Source: an uncultured Paracoccaceae bacterium (GTDB lineage Bacteria; Pseudomonadota; Alphaproteobacteria; Rhodobacterales; Rhodobacteraceae). Taken from it: a DNA stretch of 64,000 nucleotides. This document shows positions 37,148-46,017 of the stretch, one piece after another. The position numbers were made by a program, and so were the translations under genes. Numbering within the stretch: position 1 is the first letter of the stretch; every line of letters starts with the position of its first letter. The DNA lies in NCBI GenBank assembly GCA_945952025.1, contig CAMFGW010000001.1:62001-126000 (forward strand). Reading direction: 5' to 3'. The notes under the pieces were generated by a model. It saw only the letters and a program-made list of their open reading frames with translations. It searched no databases and had not been told where the DNA came from.

Positions 37148-37885
37148 ATGGCCAAAACAGATGCGACCGCAGGTGCGGCCACAGATACGGCGGGCCGGGC
37201 CGGGCCGGGTGGCGCGACCCTGTCCGAAGTCTTTCCCGAACCGGGCGCGGAAGCGGCTGCGGCGGGCTTCGTGCTGGCCCGGCTTCAGGACCGGGCTGGC
37301 CCGGTCCTCTGGGTGCAGGACCGGATGGCGCGGCTCGAAACCGGGCGGCCGACCCTTGCGGGGCTGGACGGGCGGGCGCTTTTGCACCTGTGCCTGTCGC
37401 GCGCGGTCGACGTGATGGTCGCGGTCGAAGAGGGGCTGCGCTGCCCGGACCTGTCGGCGGTCATCGCCGAGGTGCGGGGCGAGGCATCGGCGATCAGCTT
37501 CACCGCGCTCAAGCGGATCGCGCTCCGGTCCGAGGCGGCGGGCGTGCCCTGCTGGCTGATCCGGCAGGCGGCGCGGGCCGACCTGAGCGCGGCACGCAAC
37601 CGCTGGCGGATCGCGACGCTGCCCTCTGCCCCCCATCCCGACGACCCGCGCGCACCGGGCGATCCGCGCTGGCGGCTCGACCTTTTCCGGGCGCGCGACG
37701 GGCGTCCCGGCGCCTGGATCGCGCGCCATGAACGCGGTGCCGAGGCCGGGATGGGCCCCAGAAGAGGCGCGGGGGGAAACGGCGGAACGGGCGGGGCGGC
37801 GCATCGTCTCGATCTGGTTGCCGCAGTTTCCGATGGAGCGCTGGCGGAAGCTGCAGGAACGGGCGGGCAACGCGCCGCCGGATGA
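37148..37885 (+). CDS. imuA: ImuA-like protein (RecA-related accessory of the mutasome)
   Basis: SOS-induced RecA-like accessory factor acting with ImuB and DnaE2 in damage-induced mutagenesis. About 245 residues. Visible segments: LSEVFPEPGAEAAAAGFVLARL, GPVLWVQDRMARLETGRP, VEEGLRCPDLSAVIAEV, and ARNRWRIATLPSAPHPDDP. ATG 37148 gives a leader of about 40 nt from the predicted start site; ATG 37115 touches the LexA box and would leave almost no leader. The C-terminal 50 residues are read in a different frame over the start of imuB. Confidence 0.85.
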   Translation: MAKTDATAGAATDTAGRAGPGGATLSEVFPEPGAEAAAAGFVLARLQDRAGPVLWVQDRMARLETGRPTLAGLDGRALLHLCLSRAVDVMVAVEEGLRCPDLSAVIAEVRGEASAISFTALKRIALRSEAAGVPCWLIRQAARADLSAARNRWRIATLPSAPHPDDPRAPGDPRWRLDLFRARDGRPGAWIARHERGAEAGMGPRRGAGGNGGTGGAAHRLDLVAAVSDGALAEAAGTGGQRAAG

Positions 37886-39308
37886 GGTGCCGCTGGCGCT
37901 GGCGGTCGAGGGCACCCACGGTCCCATCGTCCATGCCGCGAACCGGGCGGCGCGGCTTGCCGGGGTGACCGAGGGCGCGCGGGTCGTCGACATGCGGGCG
38001 CTCTGCCCCGCGCTCAAGGTCGACTATGCCGATACGGGCGGCGACCGGGCGGCGCTTCAGCGGCTGGCCATGTGGGCGCGGCGCTGGTGCCCCTGGACGG
38101 CGGTGGACGACAGCGGCGGCGATCCGGGGCTGATCCTCGACACCACCGGCGCGGACCACCTCTGGGGCGGCGAGGCGGCGATGCTGGCCGAGATGGAGGG
38201 GCGGCTGGCCCTGTCGGGCTTTTCCGCCCGGCTGGCGCTGGCGCCGACCTGGGGGGCGGCCTGGGCGCTGGCCCGGTTCGGGCCGGTGCGCGCGACCTGC
38301 GCCGACACGGCACCTCTGCCGGCGGCAGCCCTCAGGCTCGGGGCCGATACGGTCCTGTTGCTGAACCGGCTTGGCCTGCGCACCATCGGCCATCTGGCCG
38401 ACGTGCCCCGCCTGTCGCTCGCCCGCCGCTTTGCGCGCGCGGCACCGGCGGACAATCCGCTGATCCGGCTGGACCAGCTGACCGGCCACCTGGCCGAACC
38501 CGTCTCGCCGCCCGATGCGCCGCCCGTCTTTCGCGCCGACGCGCGGCTGGCCGAGCCGATCTTCGACCCGACCCACCACCTGCCCGACCTGTGCGCCGCC
38601 CTGTGCGCGCAACTGGCCGACGCCCGGCAGGGCGCGCGGCGGCTGATGCTGACCGTCTACCGCACCGACGGTGAGGTCAGCCGGATCGAGGCCGCCTGCG
38701 CCCTGCCAAGCCGCGATGCCGCCCACCTGGCCTTCCTTTTCCGCGACCGGCTGGAACGGATCGACTCCGGCTTCGGGTTCGACCTGATCTCGCTTGAGGC
38801 GCCCATCACCGAAAGCCTGGGCGCGCGGCAGGTCGACCTGGCGGGCGGGACAGAGGCGGGGCTGCCCCTCGCCCATCTGACCGACCGGCTGGCGACGCGC
38901 TTTGGCCGGGGCGCGCTGACGCAGCTTCAGCCCGCCGCGAGCCATATCCCCGAACGGGCCGAGACACGCGCGGCGCCGATGGCTGCTGTCCCTGCCCTCA
39001 CACCTGTCCCAGCCGAGCGGCCCGAGCGCCTTCTGGACCACCCTGAAGAGGTGCGCGTGCTTTATGCCGTGCCCGAGGGGCCGCCGGCGCAATTCCAGTG
39101 GCGGCGGCGAACGCACCGCGTGACCCGCTATCAGGGCCCCGAACGCATTGCGCCCGAATGGTGGCAGGACCGCCCCGGCACGCGCCTGCGCGACTATTTC
39201 AAGGTCGAGGACGAGGCCGGCCGCCGCTTCTGGCTGTACCGCGAGGGGCTCCATGATGACGGGCGCGGGGCCGATCCGCGCTGGTTCCTGCACGGGATCT
39301 TCGCCTGA
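37728..39308 (+). CDS. imuB: ImuB, Y-family-polymerase-like protein
   Basis: Catalytically inactive Y-family polymerase relative that bridges the beta clamp, ImuA and DnaE2. 526 residues. RRIVSIWLPQFPMERW opens the homologous part; HGPIVHAANRAARLAGVTEGARV and the DTTGADHLWGGEAAML palm region follow, then thumb and little-finger domains. The C-terminus is RYWLY-like (RFWLYREGLHDDGRGADPRWFLHGIFA), typical of ImuB. Its ATG lies 158 nt inside imuA; later in-frame starts are lacking before the conserved part except GTG 37737. The stop overlaps dnaE2 (TGATG). Confidence 0.92.
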   Translation: MNAVPRPGWAPEEARGETAERAGRRIVSIWLPQFPMERWRKLQERAGNAPPDEVPLALAVEGTHGPIVHAANRAARLAGVTEGARVVDMRALCPALKVDYADTGGDRAALQRLAMWARRWCPWTAVDDSGGDPGLILDTTGADHLWGGEAAMLAEMEGRLALSGFSARLALAPTWGAAWALARFGPVRATCADTAPLPAAALRLGADTVLLLNRLGLRTIGHLADVPRLSLARRFARAAPADNPLIRLDQLTGHLAEPVSPPDAPPVFRADARLAEPIFDPTHHLPDLCAALCAQLADARQGARRLMLTVYRTDGEVSRIEAACALPSRDAAHLAFLFRDRLERIDSGFGFDLISLEAPITESLGARQVDLAGGTEAGLPLAHLTDRLATRFGRGALTQLQPAASHIPERAETRAAPMAAVPALTPVPAERPERLLDHPEEVRVLYAVPEGPPAQFQWRRRTHRVTRYQGPERIAPEWWQDRPGTRLRDYFKVEDEAGRRFWLYREGLHDDGRGADPRWFLHGIFA

Positions 39309-42300
39309 TGCCCGACCTGGACAACCGCCGCGCCCGCAAGACCGTGACCGGCGACTACCGGCCGAACCCGCGTGCGGCCTATGTCGAGCTTGGGGTGACG
39401 ACGCCCTTTTCCTTCCTGCGCGGCGCATCCGAGGCGCATGAGCTGGCAGCGACCGCCCATGCGCTGGGCCATGACGCGCTGGGCGTCGCCGACCTGAACA
39501 CGCTGGCCGGCGTGGTGCGCCTGCATACCGCGGCGAAGGCGGCCGCGCTCCGCCCGCTCATCGGCTGCCGGCTGCAACTGGTGAGCGGCGAGGAATTCCT
39601 GGCCTATCCGCGCGACCGGGCGGCCTATGGGCGGCTTGCGCAGCTTCTGACCAAGGGCAAGCGGCAGGATACGGGCGGCGACTGGCAGGGGAAGGGCCTC
39701 TGCGACCTCACGCTCGACGACCTTGCGGCCCATGCCGAGGGGGTGCAGCTGATCGTCCTGCCGGACGCGCACCTGCCCCGCCGCCTGCCCGATCTGGTCC
39801 GCCGCCTGCCGGGCCTGCGCCATATCGCCGTCAGCCACCTTTACCGCAGCGACGACCGGGCGCGGATCAACCGGCTCGACCGGCTGGCGCGGGCGCACGG
39901 GCTGTCGATCCTGGCGACGAACGACGTGCATTACCACGCCCCCGACCGCCGCCCGCTTCAGGATGTGATGACCTGCATCCGCGAAGGCGTCACGATCCAC
40001 AAGGCGGGCTTCCTGCTGGACGCCAATGCCGAACGGCACCTGAAATCCCCCGCCGAGATGTGCCGGCTTTTCGCCGACTGGCCGCATGCGATCCGCGCCA
40101 CGCGCGAGGTGGCGGATGCCTGCGCCTTCGGGCTGGAGGAGCTGGCCTATCACTACCCGCAGGAAACCGTGCCGCCGGGCGAGACCGCGCAGAGCCAGTT
40201 GGAAAAGCTGACATGGGCAGGGGCGGCCGCCCGCTATCCGGGCGGCCTGTCCGACAAGGTGCGGGGGCTCTTGCAGAAAGAGCTTCAGATCATCGGGCTG
40301 AAGAAGATCCCGCAATATTTCCTGACGATCCACGAAATCGTGCTTTGGGCGCGGGCGCAAAAGATCCTCTGCCAGGGGCGCGGCTCTGCGGCCAATTCGG
40401 CGGTCTGCTTCGTCCTGGGCATCACCTCGGTCGACCCGGCGGAACAGGAGTTGCTGTTCGAGCGCTTCATCAGCCTCGACCGGGACGAGCCGCCCGACAT
40501 CGACGTCGACTTCGAGCATGAGCGGCGCGAAGAGGTCATCCAGCACATCTACGAAAAATACGGCCGCCACCGCGCCGGCCTCTGCGCCACCGTCATCCAC
40601 TACCGCCCCCGTTCCGCCATCCGCGAGGTCGGCAAGGCCATGGGCCTGTCCGAGGATGTGACGGGGGCGCTGGCAAAGACCGTCTGGGGTCATCACGGCA
40701 CCTCGATGGGCGAGGCGAATTCGACCGAGGCCGGGGTGGACCTGACCGACCCCCTCATGGCGCGCACGATCAAGCTGGCCGAACAGATGATCGGCATGCC
40801 GCGCCACCTGTCCCAGCATGTCGGCGGCTTCATCCTGACCGAGGGGCCCCTGTCCGAAACCGTGCCCATCGGCAATGCGGCCATGCCCGAGCGCAGCTTC
40901 ATCGAATGGGACAAGGATGACATCGACGAGCTGGGCATCCTGAAGGTCGATGTGCTGGCGCTTGGCATGCTGACCTGCATCCGCAAGTGTTTCGAGCTTT
41001 TGAAGAGCCACTATGGCATCGCGCACGACCTGGCCTCGATCCCGGCGGACGATAGGGCGACCTATGACATGCTCTGCCGGGGCGATTCTGTCGGGGTCTT
41101 CCAGGTGGAAAGCCGGGCGCAGATGAACATGCTGCCGCGCCTTCGCCCTCGCCGGTTCTACGACCTGGTGATCGAGGTCGCCATCGTCCGCCCCGGCCCG
41201 ATCCAGGGCGACATGGTGCATCCCTACCTGCGCCGCCGCAGCGGGATCGAGGCGGAGGATTACCCCTCGCCCGCCCCGCCCCATGACCCCGACGAGCTTC
41301 GCAGCATCCTCAGCCGCACCTGCGGCGTGCCGATCTTTCAGGAACAGGCGATGAAGATCGCCATGGTTGCCGCCGAATTCAGCTCGAAAGAGGCCAATGC
41401 GCTCAGGAAGGCCATGGCCACCTTCCGGTCGCGCGGGACCATCGGCGAGTTGGAGGATCTGATGGTCGGCCGCATGATCGGGCGCGGCTACGACCCGGAC
41501 TTCGCGCGCCGCTGCTTCAACCAGATCAAGGGCTTCGGCGACTATGGCTTTCCCGAAAGCCACGCGGTCAGCTTCGCACTGCTGGTCTATGTGTCAAGCT
41601 GGCTCAAGTGCCATCACCCGGCGGCCTTCGCCTGCGCGCTTCTGAACTCGCAGCCCATGGGCTTTTACGCGCCCGCCCAGATCGTGCGCGATGCGCGCGA
41701 ACATGGGGTCGAGGTGCGCCCGGCGGACGTGAATTACAGCGACTGGGACAACCGGCTGGAACCCGGCGGCGCGGGCTTTGCCCTGCGGCTCGGCCTCAGG
41801 CAGATCGACGGGCTGGCGCGGGAGGCGGTGTTTCGCCTGATGGCGGCGCGCGAGATGCCGTTCGACAGCCTGGCCGACCTGGCCGCCCGCGCGCGGCTGA
41901 ACGGGCGCACCATCCGCATGCTGGCGGCGGCGGATGCCTTCCGCTCGATGGGCCTGGACCGGCGCGCGGCCCTTTGGGACGCCAAGGCGCTGCGCGATGC
42001 GCCCGACCTGCCGCTTTTCCGTGCTGCGGCGGACGAGGGCGCGGACCTGCCGGTTGAGCTGCCGGGCATGCCGCTTTGCGAGCAGGTGGTGGCCGATTAC
42101 CAGACGCTGCGGCTGTCCTTGAAGGCCCATCCCCTGTCCTTCCTGCGCCAAAGCCTGAAGGCCCAGCGCTTCACCCGCACCGCCGACCTTGACCGCGTGG
42201 CGAACGGCGCGCGCGTGCGGATCGCGGGGCTGGTGCTGGTCCGCCAGCGCCCCGGCAGCGCCAAGGGCGTCTGCTTCATCACCATCGAGGATGAGACGGG

Positions 42301-42592
42301 CGTCGCGAACCTGGTCGTCTGGCCGAAGGTGATGGCGGCCTTCCGCAAGGTCATCATGACGGCGCGGCTGATGCAGGTGACGGGGCGGGTGCAGCGCGAT
42401 CCGGTGTCGGGCGTCACCCATATTGTCGTCGAGGCCCTTCAGGACCGGGGCGATGTCCTTCTGCGCCTGTCGGACCGCAGCCTTGCGACGCCGCTGTCAC
42501 GCGCGGATGAGGTAAAGCACCCGATCCCTGCGCCGACCCATACCCATCCCCGCAACGCCCGGATCGTGCCGGGCTCGCGCGACTTCCACTGA
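39308..42592 (+). CDS. dnaE2: Error-prone DNA polymerase III alpha-type DnaE2
   Basis: C-family polymerase replicating past lesions as part of the ImuA-ImuB-DnaE2 mutasome. 1094 residues, normal. PHP domain at the N-terminus (YVELGVTTPFSFLRGASEAHEL, ATNDVHYH), polymerase core with GRGSAANSAVCFVLGITSVDP and the catalytic PDIDVDFEHERREEVI, IEWDKDDIDELGILKVDVLALGML, and PIFQEQAMKIAMVAA. An OB-fold follows near the C-terminus (GLVLVRQRPGSAKGVCFITIEDE). Single-base overlap with imuB. Confidence 0.96.
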   Translation: MPDLDNRRARKTVTGDYRPNPRAAYVELGVTTPFSFLRGASEAHELAATAHALGHDALGVADLNTLAGVVRLHTAAKAAALRPLIGCRLQLVSGEEFLAYPRDRAAYGRLAQLLTKGKRQDTGGDWQGKGLCDLTLDDLAAHAEGVQLIVLPDAHLPRRLPDLVRRLPGLRHIAVSHLYRSDDRARINRLDRLARAHGLSILATNDVHYHAPDRRPLQDVMTCIREGVTIHKAGFLLDANAERHLKSPAEMCRLFADWPHAIRATREVADACAFGLEELAYHYPQETVPPGETAQSQLEKLTWAGAAARYPGGLSDKVRGLLQKELQIIGLKKIPQYFLTIHEIVLWARAQKILCQGRGSAANSAVCFVLGITSVDPAEQELLFERFISLDRDEPPDIDVDFEHERREEVIQHIYEKYGRHRAGLCATVIHYRPRSAIREVGKAMGLSEDVTGALAKTVWGHHGTSMGEANSTEAGVDLTDPLMARTIKLAEQMIGMPRHLSQHVGGFILTEGPLSETVPIGNAAMPERSFIEWDKDDIDELGILKVDVLALGMLTCIRKCFELLKSHYGIAHDLASIPADDRATYDMLCRGDSVGVFQVESRAQMNMLPRLRPRRFYDLVIEVAIVRPGPIQGDMVHPYLRRRSGIEAEDYPSPAPPHDPDELRSILSRTCGVPIFQEQAMKIAMVAAEFSSKEANALRKAMATFRSRGTIGELEDLMVGRMIGRGYDPDFARRCFNQIKGFGDYGFPESHAVSFALLVYVSSWLKCHHPAAFACALLNSQPMGFYAPAQIVRDAREHGVEVRPADVNYSDWDNRLEPGGAGFALRLGLRQIDGLAREAVFRLMAAREMPFDSLADLAARARLNGRTIRMLAAADAFRSMGLDRRAALWDAKALRDAPDLPLFRAAADEGADLPVELPGMPLCEQVVADYQTLRLSLKAHPLSFLRQSLKAQRFTRTADLDRVANGARVRIAGLVLVRQRPGSAKGVCFITIEDETGVANLVVWPKVMAAFRKVIMTARLMQVTGRVQRDPVSGVTHIVVEALQDRGDVLLRLSDRSLATPLSRADEVKHPIPAPTHTHPRNARIVPGSRDFH

Positions 42593-42601
42593 CAGGCGCC
42601 T

Positions 42602-43723
42602 TCAGGCCACGTCGATCCAGCGCCCCTCGCGCGAGGAGGTGGCGATGGTTTCGACCAGCGTCTGGATGCGCAGGCCGGCGCGGAAGTTGAAGGGCTCGGG
42701 CGCGTTGCCGGCGATGGCCTGGACGAAGCCCGCGACCTCGATCGTCTTGAGGTCGTTGAAGCCGATCTGGTGGCCGGGCGCGACGCAGAAGAGGCCATAG
42801 GGCGGATGGTCCGGACCGGCCTCGATCCGGCGGAAGCCCTGGCGGCCCTTCGCGTCGCCGGTGGCGTAGAAGTTCAGGACGTTAAAATGCTCCTGGCTGA
42901 AGGCGAGCGCACCTTTGGTCCCGTAGACCTCGAAATCATGCTGCATCTTGCGGCCCGTCGCGATCCAGTTGCCCTCGATGCTGCCCGACGCCCCGCTGTC
43001 GAAGCGGATGAGCGCGCGGCCGATGTCGTCGACCTGAACCGCGCGGCGGCCGCCGCGTCCATCGGGGCGTTCGCCGATCATGGTCACGCAATCGCCCATG
43101 ACGCGGGCGATGGGGCCGCACAGGAACTCGGCCGTCGCCAGCGCGTGCGAGCCGATGTCGGCCAGCGCGCCGCCGCCTGCCGGGTCGTGACGGAAGGAAT
43201 AGTGCGTCGCCGCGTCGGCCATGTAGTCTTCGCAGTGAATGCCGCGATAGCCCCGGATTTCGCCCAGCTCACCCCCCGCGATCATCTCGCGCGCGAGGGT
43301 CAGCATGGGATTGCACAGGTAGTTGAACCCGACCTGGGTCCTGACGCCCTTCGCCTCGGCCGCCTCTGCCATCTCGCGCGCGTCGCGGGCCAGGGGGGCG
43401 AGGGGCTTTTCGCAATAGACGTGCTTGCCCGCCGCAATGGCCGCGAGCGACATCTCCTTGTGCAGCGCATTCGGGGCGGTGATCGACACCAGGTCGATCC
43501 GGGGGTCGGCGATAATCTCGCGCCAGTCCGCGGTCGCATTGGCAAAGCCCAGGCGCCGGGCGGCCCGGTCCGCCGCCTCTGGCGTCACGTCGGCGACGGT
43601 TTTCAACGCCAGTTCGAACGGCAGGTCGAAGATGCGCGGGGCATTGGTGAAGCCAAGCGCATGGGCCTGCCCCATGAAGCCGGTGCCGATGAGGCCGATG
43701 GCAAGGCGCGGTTTCCTGGTCAT
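42602..43723 (-). CDS. Gfo/Idh/MocA family oxidoreductase
   Basis: NAD(P)-dependent dehydrogenase of the glucose-fructose oxidoreductase/inositol dehydrogenase family. 373 residues. Rossmann motif GLIGTGFMGQAHALGF at the N-terminus; the family EKP motif is in HVYCEKPLAPLARDA; GVRTQVGFNYLCNPML follows, and the C-terminal domain has HYSFRHDPAGGGALADIGSHAL. The substrate is probably a sugar, inositol or sugar acid. ATG 43723 is chosen (GGAAAG upstream) over ATG 43744. It lies 90 bp downstream of a LacI-type regulator but has its own promoter-like sequence. Confidence 0.9.
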   Translation of the reverse strand: MTRKPRLAIGLIGTGFMGQAHALGFTNAPRIFDLPFELALKTVADVTPEAADRAARRLGFANATADWREIIADPRIDLVSITAPNALHKEMSLAAIAAGKHVYCEKPLAPLARDAREMAEAAEAKGVRTQVGFNYLCNPMLTLAREMIAGGELGEIRGYRGIHCEDYMADAATHYSFRHDPAGGGALADIGSHALATAEFLCGPIARVMGDCVTMIGERPDGRGGRRAVQVDDIGRALIRFDSGASGSIEGNWIATGRKMQHDFEVYGTKGALAFSQEHFNVLNFYATGDAKGRQGFRRIEAGPDHPPYGLFCVAPGHQIGFNDLKTIEVAGFVQAIAGNAPEPFNFRAGLRIQTLVETIATSSREGRWIDVA

Positions 43724-43772
43724 GGCGTGCTTTCCGCCGCACATATCGGCGGCAATGGGTGTGTGCCCGCAC

Positions 43773-43802
43773 AGGCTAGCGGCGAGGCGCGGGGGCTGGC
43801 AA
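43773..43802 (-). promoter_or_regulatory. Predicted promoter of the Gfo/Idh gene
   Basis: On the minus strand TTGCCA (43802-43797), 18-bp spacer, TAGCCT (43778-43773), 50 bp upstream of the start codon; the same TAG-type -10 as serC and leuB. Confidence 0.45.
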
Positions 43803-43813
43803 GCGGGCGCGCC

Positions 43814-44833
43814 TTACAGGTTTTCGCGCGTCACGATCTCGAACGGCAGGATCGCGCCAAGGGGGCCGCCCTGCCCCAGCGCCGCGCGCACCATGCCGTC
43901 GATCAGAGCCGCGCACAGCCGTTCGAGCGGGCTCGCGATCACCAGTGTCATGGCGCGGTCCAGAAGGGCCGCGCGGGTGGCATCCATCAGCTGGTAGCCG
44001 ATCAGCACCACCTCGCCCTGTCTGGGGTGCTGGCGGATCGCCGCGATGGCGCCGGTCACGCCACCGCCGGCCACATAGACGCCGGTCAGGCCGGGGTCGG
44101 CAAGTGCCGCCTCGACGATCTCCTGCGCGACGGCGGCGGATTCGAAGGTCAGTTGCGGTTCCATCAGCCTGACGGGCGCGCCATGTTCGCGGAAGTAGGA
44201 CCGGAAGCCCGCCTCGTTGGCCTCCTGGCTGCGAAAGCGCGGATTGCCCATCAGGACCGCGACCCGCCCGCCGGGCCGGCAGAGGCGGTCGATGGCCCAG
44301 GCGCAGGTGCGCCCGACCTTCCAGTTGTCCAGACCGACATAGGGCACCTCGCCGGACGCCGTGAGGGGCGTGATGAAGGCGAACACCGGCGTGCCTGCGG
44401 CCCGGATTTCCTCAAGCGCGCGGGTCACGTCGGGGTGGACGGCCGAGGTCACGGCGATGGCGTCAGAGGTGCTGGCCAGCGTGCGGGCGCGGTCGGCGGT
44501 GGTCTGGGGCGAGAGGTCTTCCAGGAAGTCGATCCGAAGGTCGATCTCGGCATCCGTGCTGCGCGCGGCCGCCTCGCGCAGGTGATGGGCGAGCGACTGG
44601 TAGAAGGCCCGGTGCGGCTGCAGAAGCAGAATGCCAAGGCGCAGCTTCGGCCGGGCCGCCGCCATGCGGGACCGGATCGCGCCCAACCCGTAGAACCCGA
44701 TGCGCACCGCCGCATCCTCGACCCGCTCACGCGTCGGCTGGCGGACGTTCGCGGCGCCCGCCAGCACCCGGTTCACGGTTGCGACGGACAGGCCGGCGGC
44801 TTCGGCCAGATCGCGGATCGTCGGACGTTTCAT
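43814..44833 (-). CDS. LacI family transcriptional regulator
   Basis: Sugar-type repressor. 339 residues: an N-terminal LacI HTH (PTIRDLAEAAGLSVATVNRVLAGAANV with hinge helix) and a periplasmic-binding-like effector domain (LRLGILLLQPHRAFYQSL, AIAVTSAVHPDVTRALEEI, VAVLMGNPRFRSQEANEAGF). ATG 44833 has GGAGG 8 nt upstream; the longer frame to 44860 is rejected. It is divergent from the sterol-desaturase-like gene and is placed to control that pair as well as the Gfo/Idh gene. Confidence 0.9.
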   Translation of the reverse strand: MKRPTIRDLAEAAGLSVATVNRVLAGAANVRQPTRERVEDAAVRIGFYGLGAIRSRMAAARPKLRLGILLLQPHRAFYQSLAHHLREAAARSTDAEIDLRIDFLEDLSPQTTADRARTLASTSDAIAVTSAVHPDVTRALEEIRAAGTPVFAFITPLTASGEVPYVGLDNWKVGRTCAWAIDRLCRPGGRVAVLMGNPRFRSQEANEAGFRSYFREHGAPVRLMEPQLTFESAAVAQEIVEAALADPGLTGVYVAGGGVTGAIAAIRQHPRQGEVVLIGYQLMDATRAALLDRAMTLVIASPLERLCAALIDGMVRAALGQGGPLGAILPFEIVTRENL

Positions 44834-44846
44834 GGGCTTTTCCTCC

Positions 44847-44865
44847 ATGATACCTTTCATATCAT
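44847..44865. promoter_or_regulatory. Inverted repeat upstream of the LacI-type regulator
   Basis: ATGATA (44847-44852), 7 bp, TATCAT (44860-44865) in an AT-rich island just upstream of the regulator's ribosome-binding site, in the gap shared with the divergent operon. On the minus strand there is also a near-direct repeat of GATATGAAA. It is a plausible autoregulatory operator; LacI operators usually have a central CG, which is absent here. Confidence 0.35.
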
Positions 44866-44982
44866 TTCATATCCAGACTGAGAGGAAAGAGACGAAATGG
44901 CCCCCGCCCCCTCGCCGCGCTTGATCCGGGGGCGCTCGGCCTGTTCCTTGCGCGCCAGAGAGGGTCCGGGCGAGGGGTTACG

Positions 44983-45990
44983 ATGGACGATCTAACCTAC
45001 GGCAAGCGCAACAAGCGTGGCGACTGGGCGCCGACGGCGGCCCTGCAGTTCGCGCCCTTCTGGACGCGGCCCTGGAACGGGCGGCAGATCTTCGGATGGC
45101 TTGTGGGCTATATCTGGCCCTGGAACGCCTTTCACATGGCCACCGCGCTGGCCTACTGGGCCTGGATCGTCCCACCCACCGAGGTCATGCAGACGCTCGC
45201 CTGGGGCTGGGCCTTGCGGCTCTACGCGGCCAATGCGATCGGCATCTTCGTCCTTTATGGCGCGGTCGAGCTATTCTATTACGTCCGGCGCAAGCAGGGC
45301 AACCGCTTCAAATACAACGGGAAATTCCCAGCCGACCAGCCGTCGGACGTGTTCTGGTTCCAAAGCCAGAACATCGACAACTTCCTTCGCACCTACCTGG
45401 TGTCGATCCCGCTCTGGACGGTGGTCGAGGTCCTGTTCCTGCATGCCTTCGCCACGGGCCTGGTTCCGGGCGTCAGCTTCGCCGACCATCCCGTCTACCT
45501 CGCGGCGCTTATCCTTCTGGCGCCCGTCATCCACGAGGCGCATTTCTTCGCCATCCACCGGCTGATCCATTGGGGGCCGCTCTACCGCTGGGTCCATTCG
45601 GTCCACCATAACTCGGTCAACCCCTCGCCCTGGTCCTCGCTGTCGATGCATCCGGTCGAGGCGTTCCTGTATCATGCCGTCGCATTCTGGCACCTGCTGA
45701 TCCCGTCGAACCCCATCGTGGCGCTCTTCCAGCTGCATATCGCGGGCTATGGGGCGCTGAACGGCCATATCGGTTTTGACCGGCTGGAACTGACGGATGA
45801 GAGGGCGCTCGATAGCCACGCCTATGCCCACTACCTGCACCACAAGTATTTCGAGGTGAACTACGGCGGTGACGGTGTCCTGCCGCTCGACCGCTGGTTC
45901 GGGTCCTGGCACGACGGAACGGCCGCGGGCGATGCGCTGATGCAGGCGCGCTACCAGAGGAAGAAGGCGCGGCTGAACGCGCAAGGCTGA
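44983..45990 (+). CDS. Sterol desaturase / fatty acid hydroxylase superfamily membrane protein
   Basis: Integral membrane di-iron oxygenase that hydroxylates or desaturates a lipid. 335 residues with several transmembrane helices. The histidine clusters of the superfamily are clear: IHEAHFFAIHRLIHW, VHSVHHNSVNPSPW and HAYAHYLHHKYFEVNYGG. A trailing PLDRWFGSWHDG is also typical. The lipid substrate is unknown. It starts at ATG 44983 with GAGGGG upstream and is followed after 27 bp by the PanB-like gene, so the two are probably co-expressed. Confidence 0.88.
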   Translation: MDDLTYGKRNKRGDWAPTAALQFAPFWTRPWNGRQIFGWLVGYIWPWNAFHMATALAYWAWIVPPTEVMQTLAWGWALRLYAANAIGIFVLYGAVELFYYVRRKQGNRFKYNGKFPADQPSDVFWFQSQNIDNFLRTYLVSIPLWTVVEVLFLHAFATGLVPGVSFADHPVYLAALILLAPVIHEAHFFAIHRLIHWGPLYRWVHSVHHNSVNPSPWSSLSMHPVEAFLYHAVAFWHLLIPSNPIVALFQLHIAGYGALNGHIGFDRLELTDERALDSHAYAHYLHHKYFEVNYGGDGVLPLDRWFGSWHDGTAAGDALMQARYQRKKARLNAQG

Positions 45991-46017
45991 GACGCGGCAA
46001 CCCAAAGGACAGACCGG

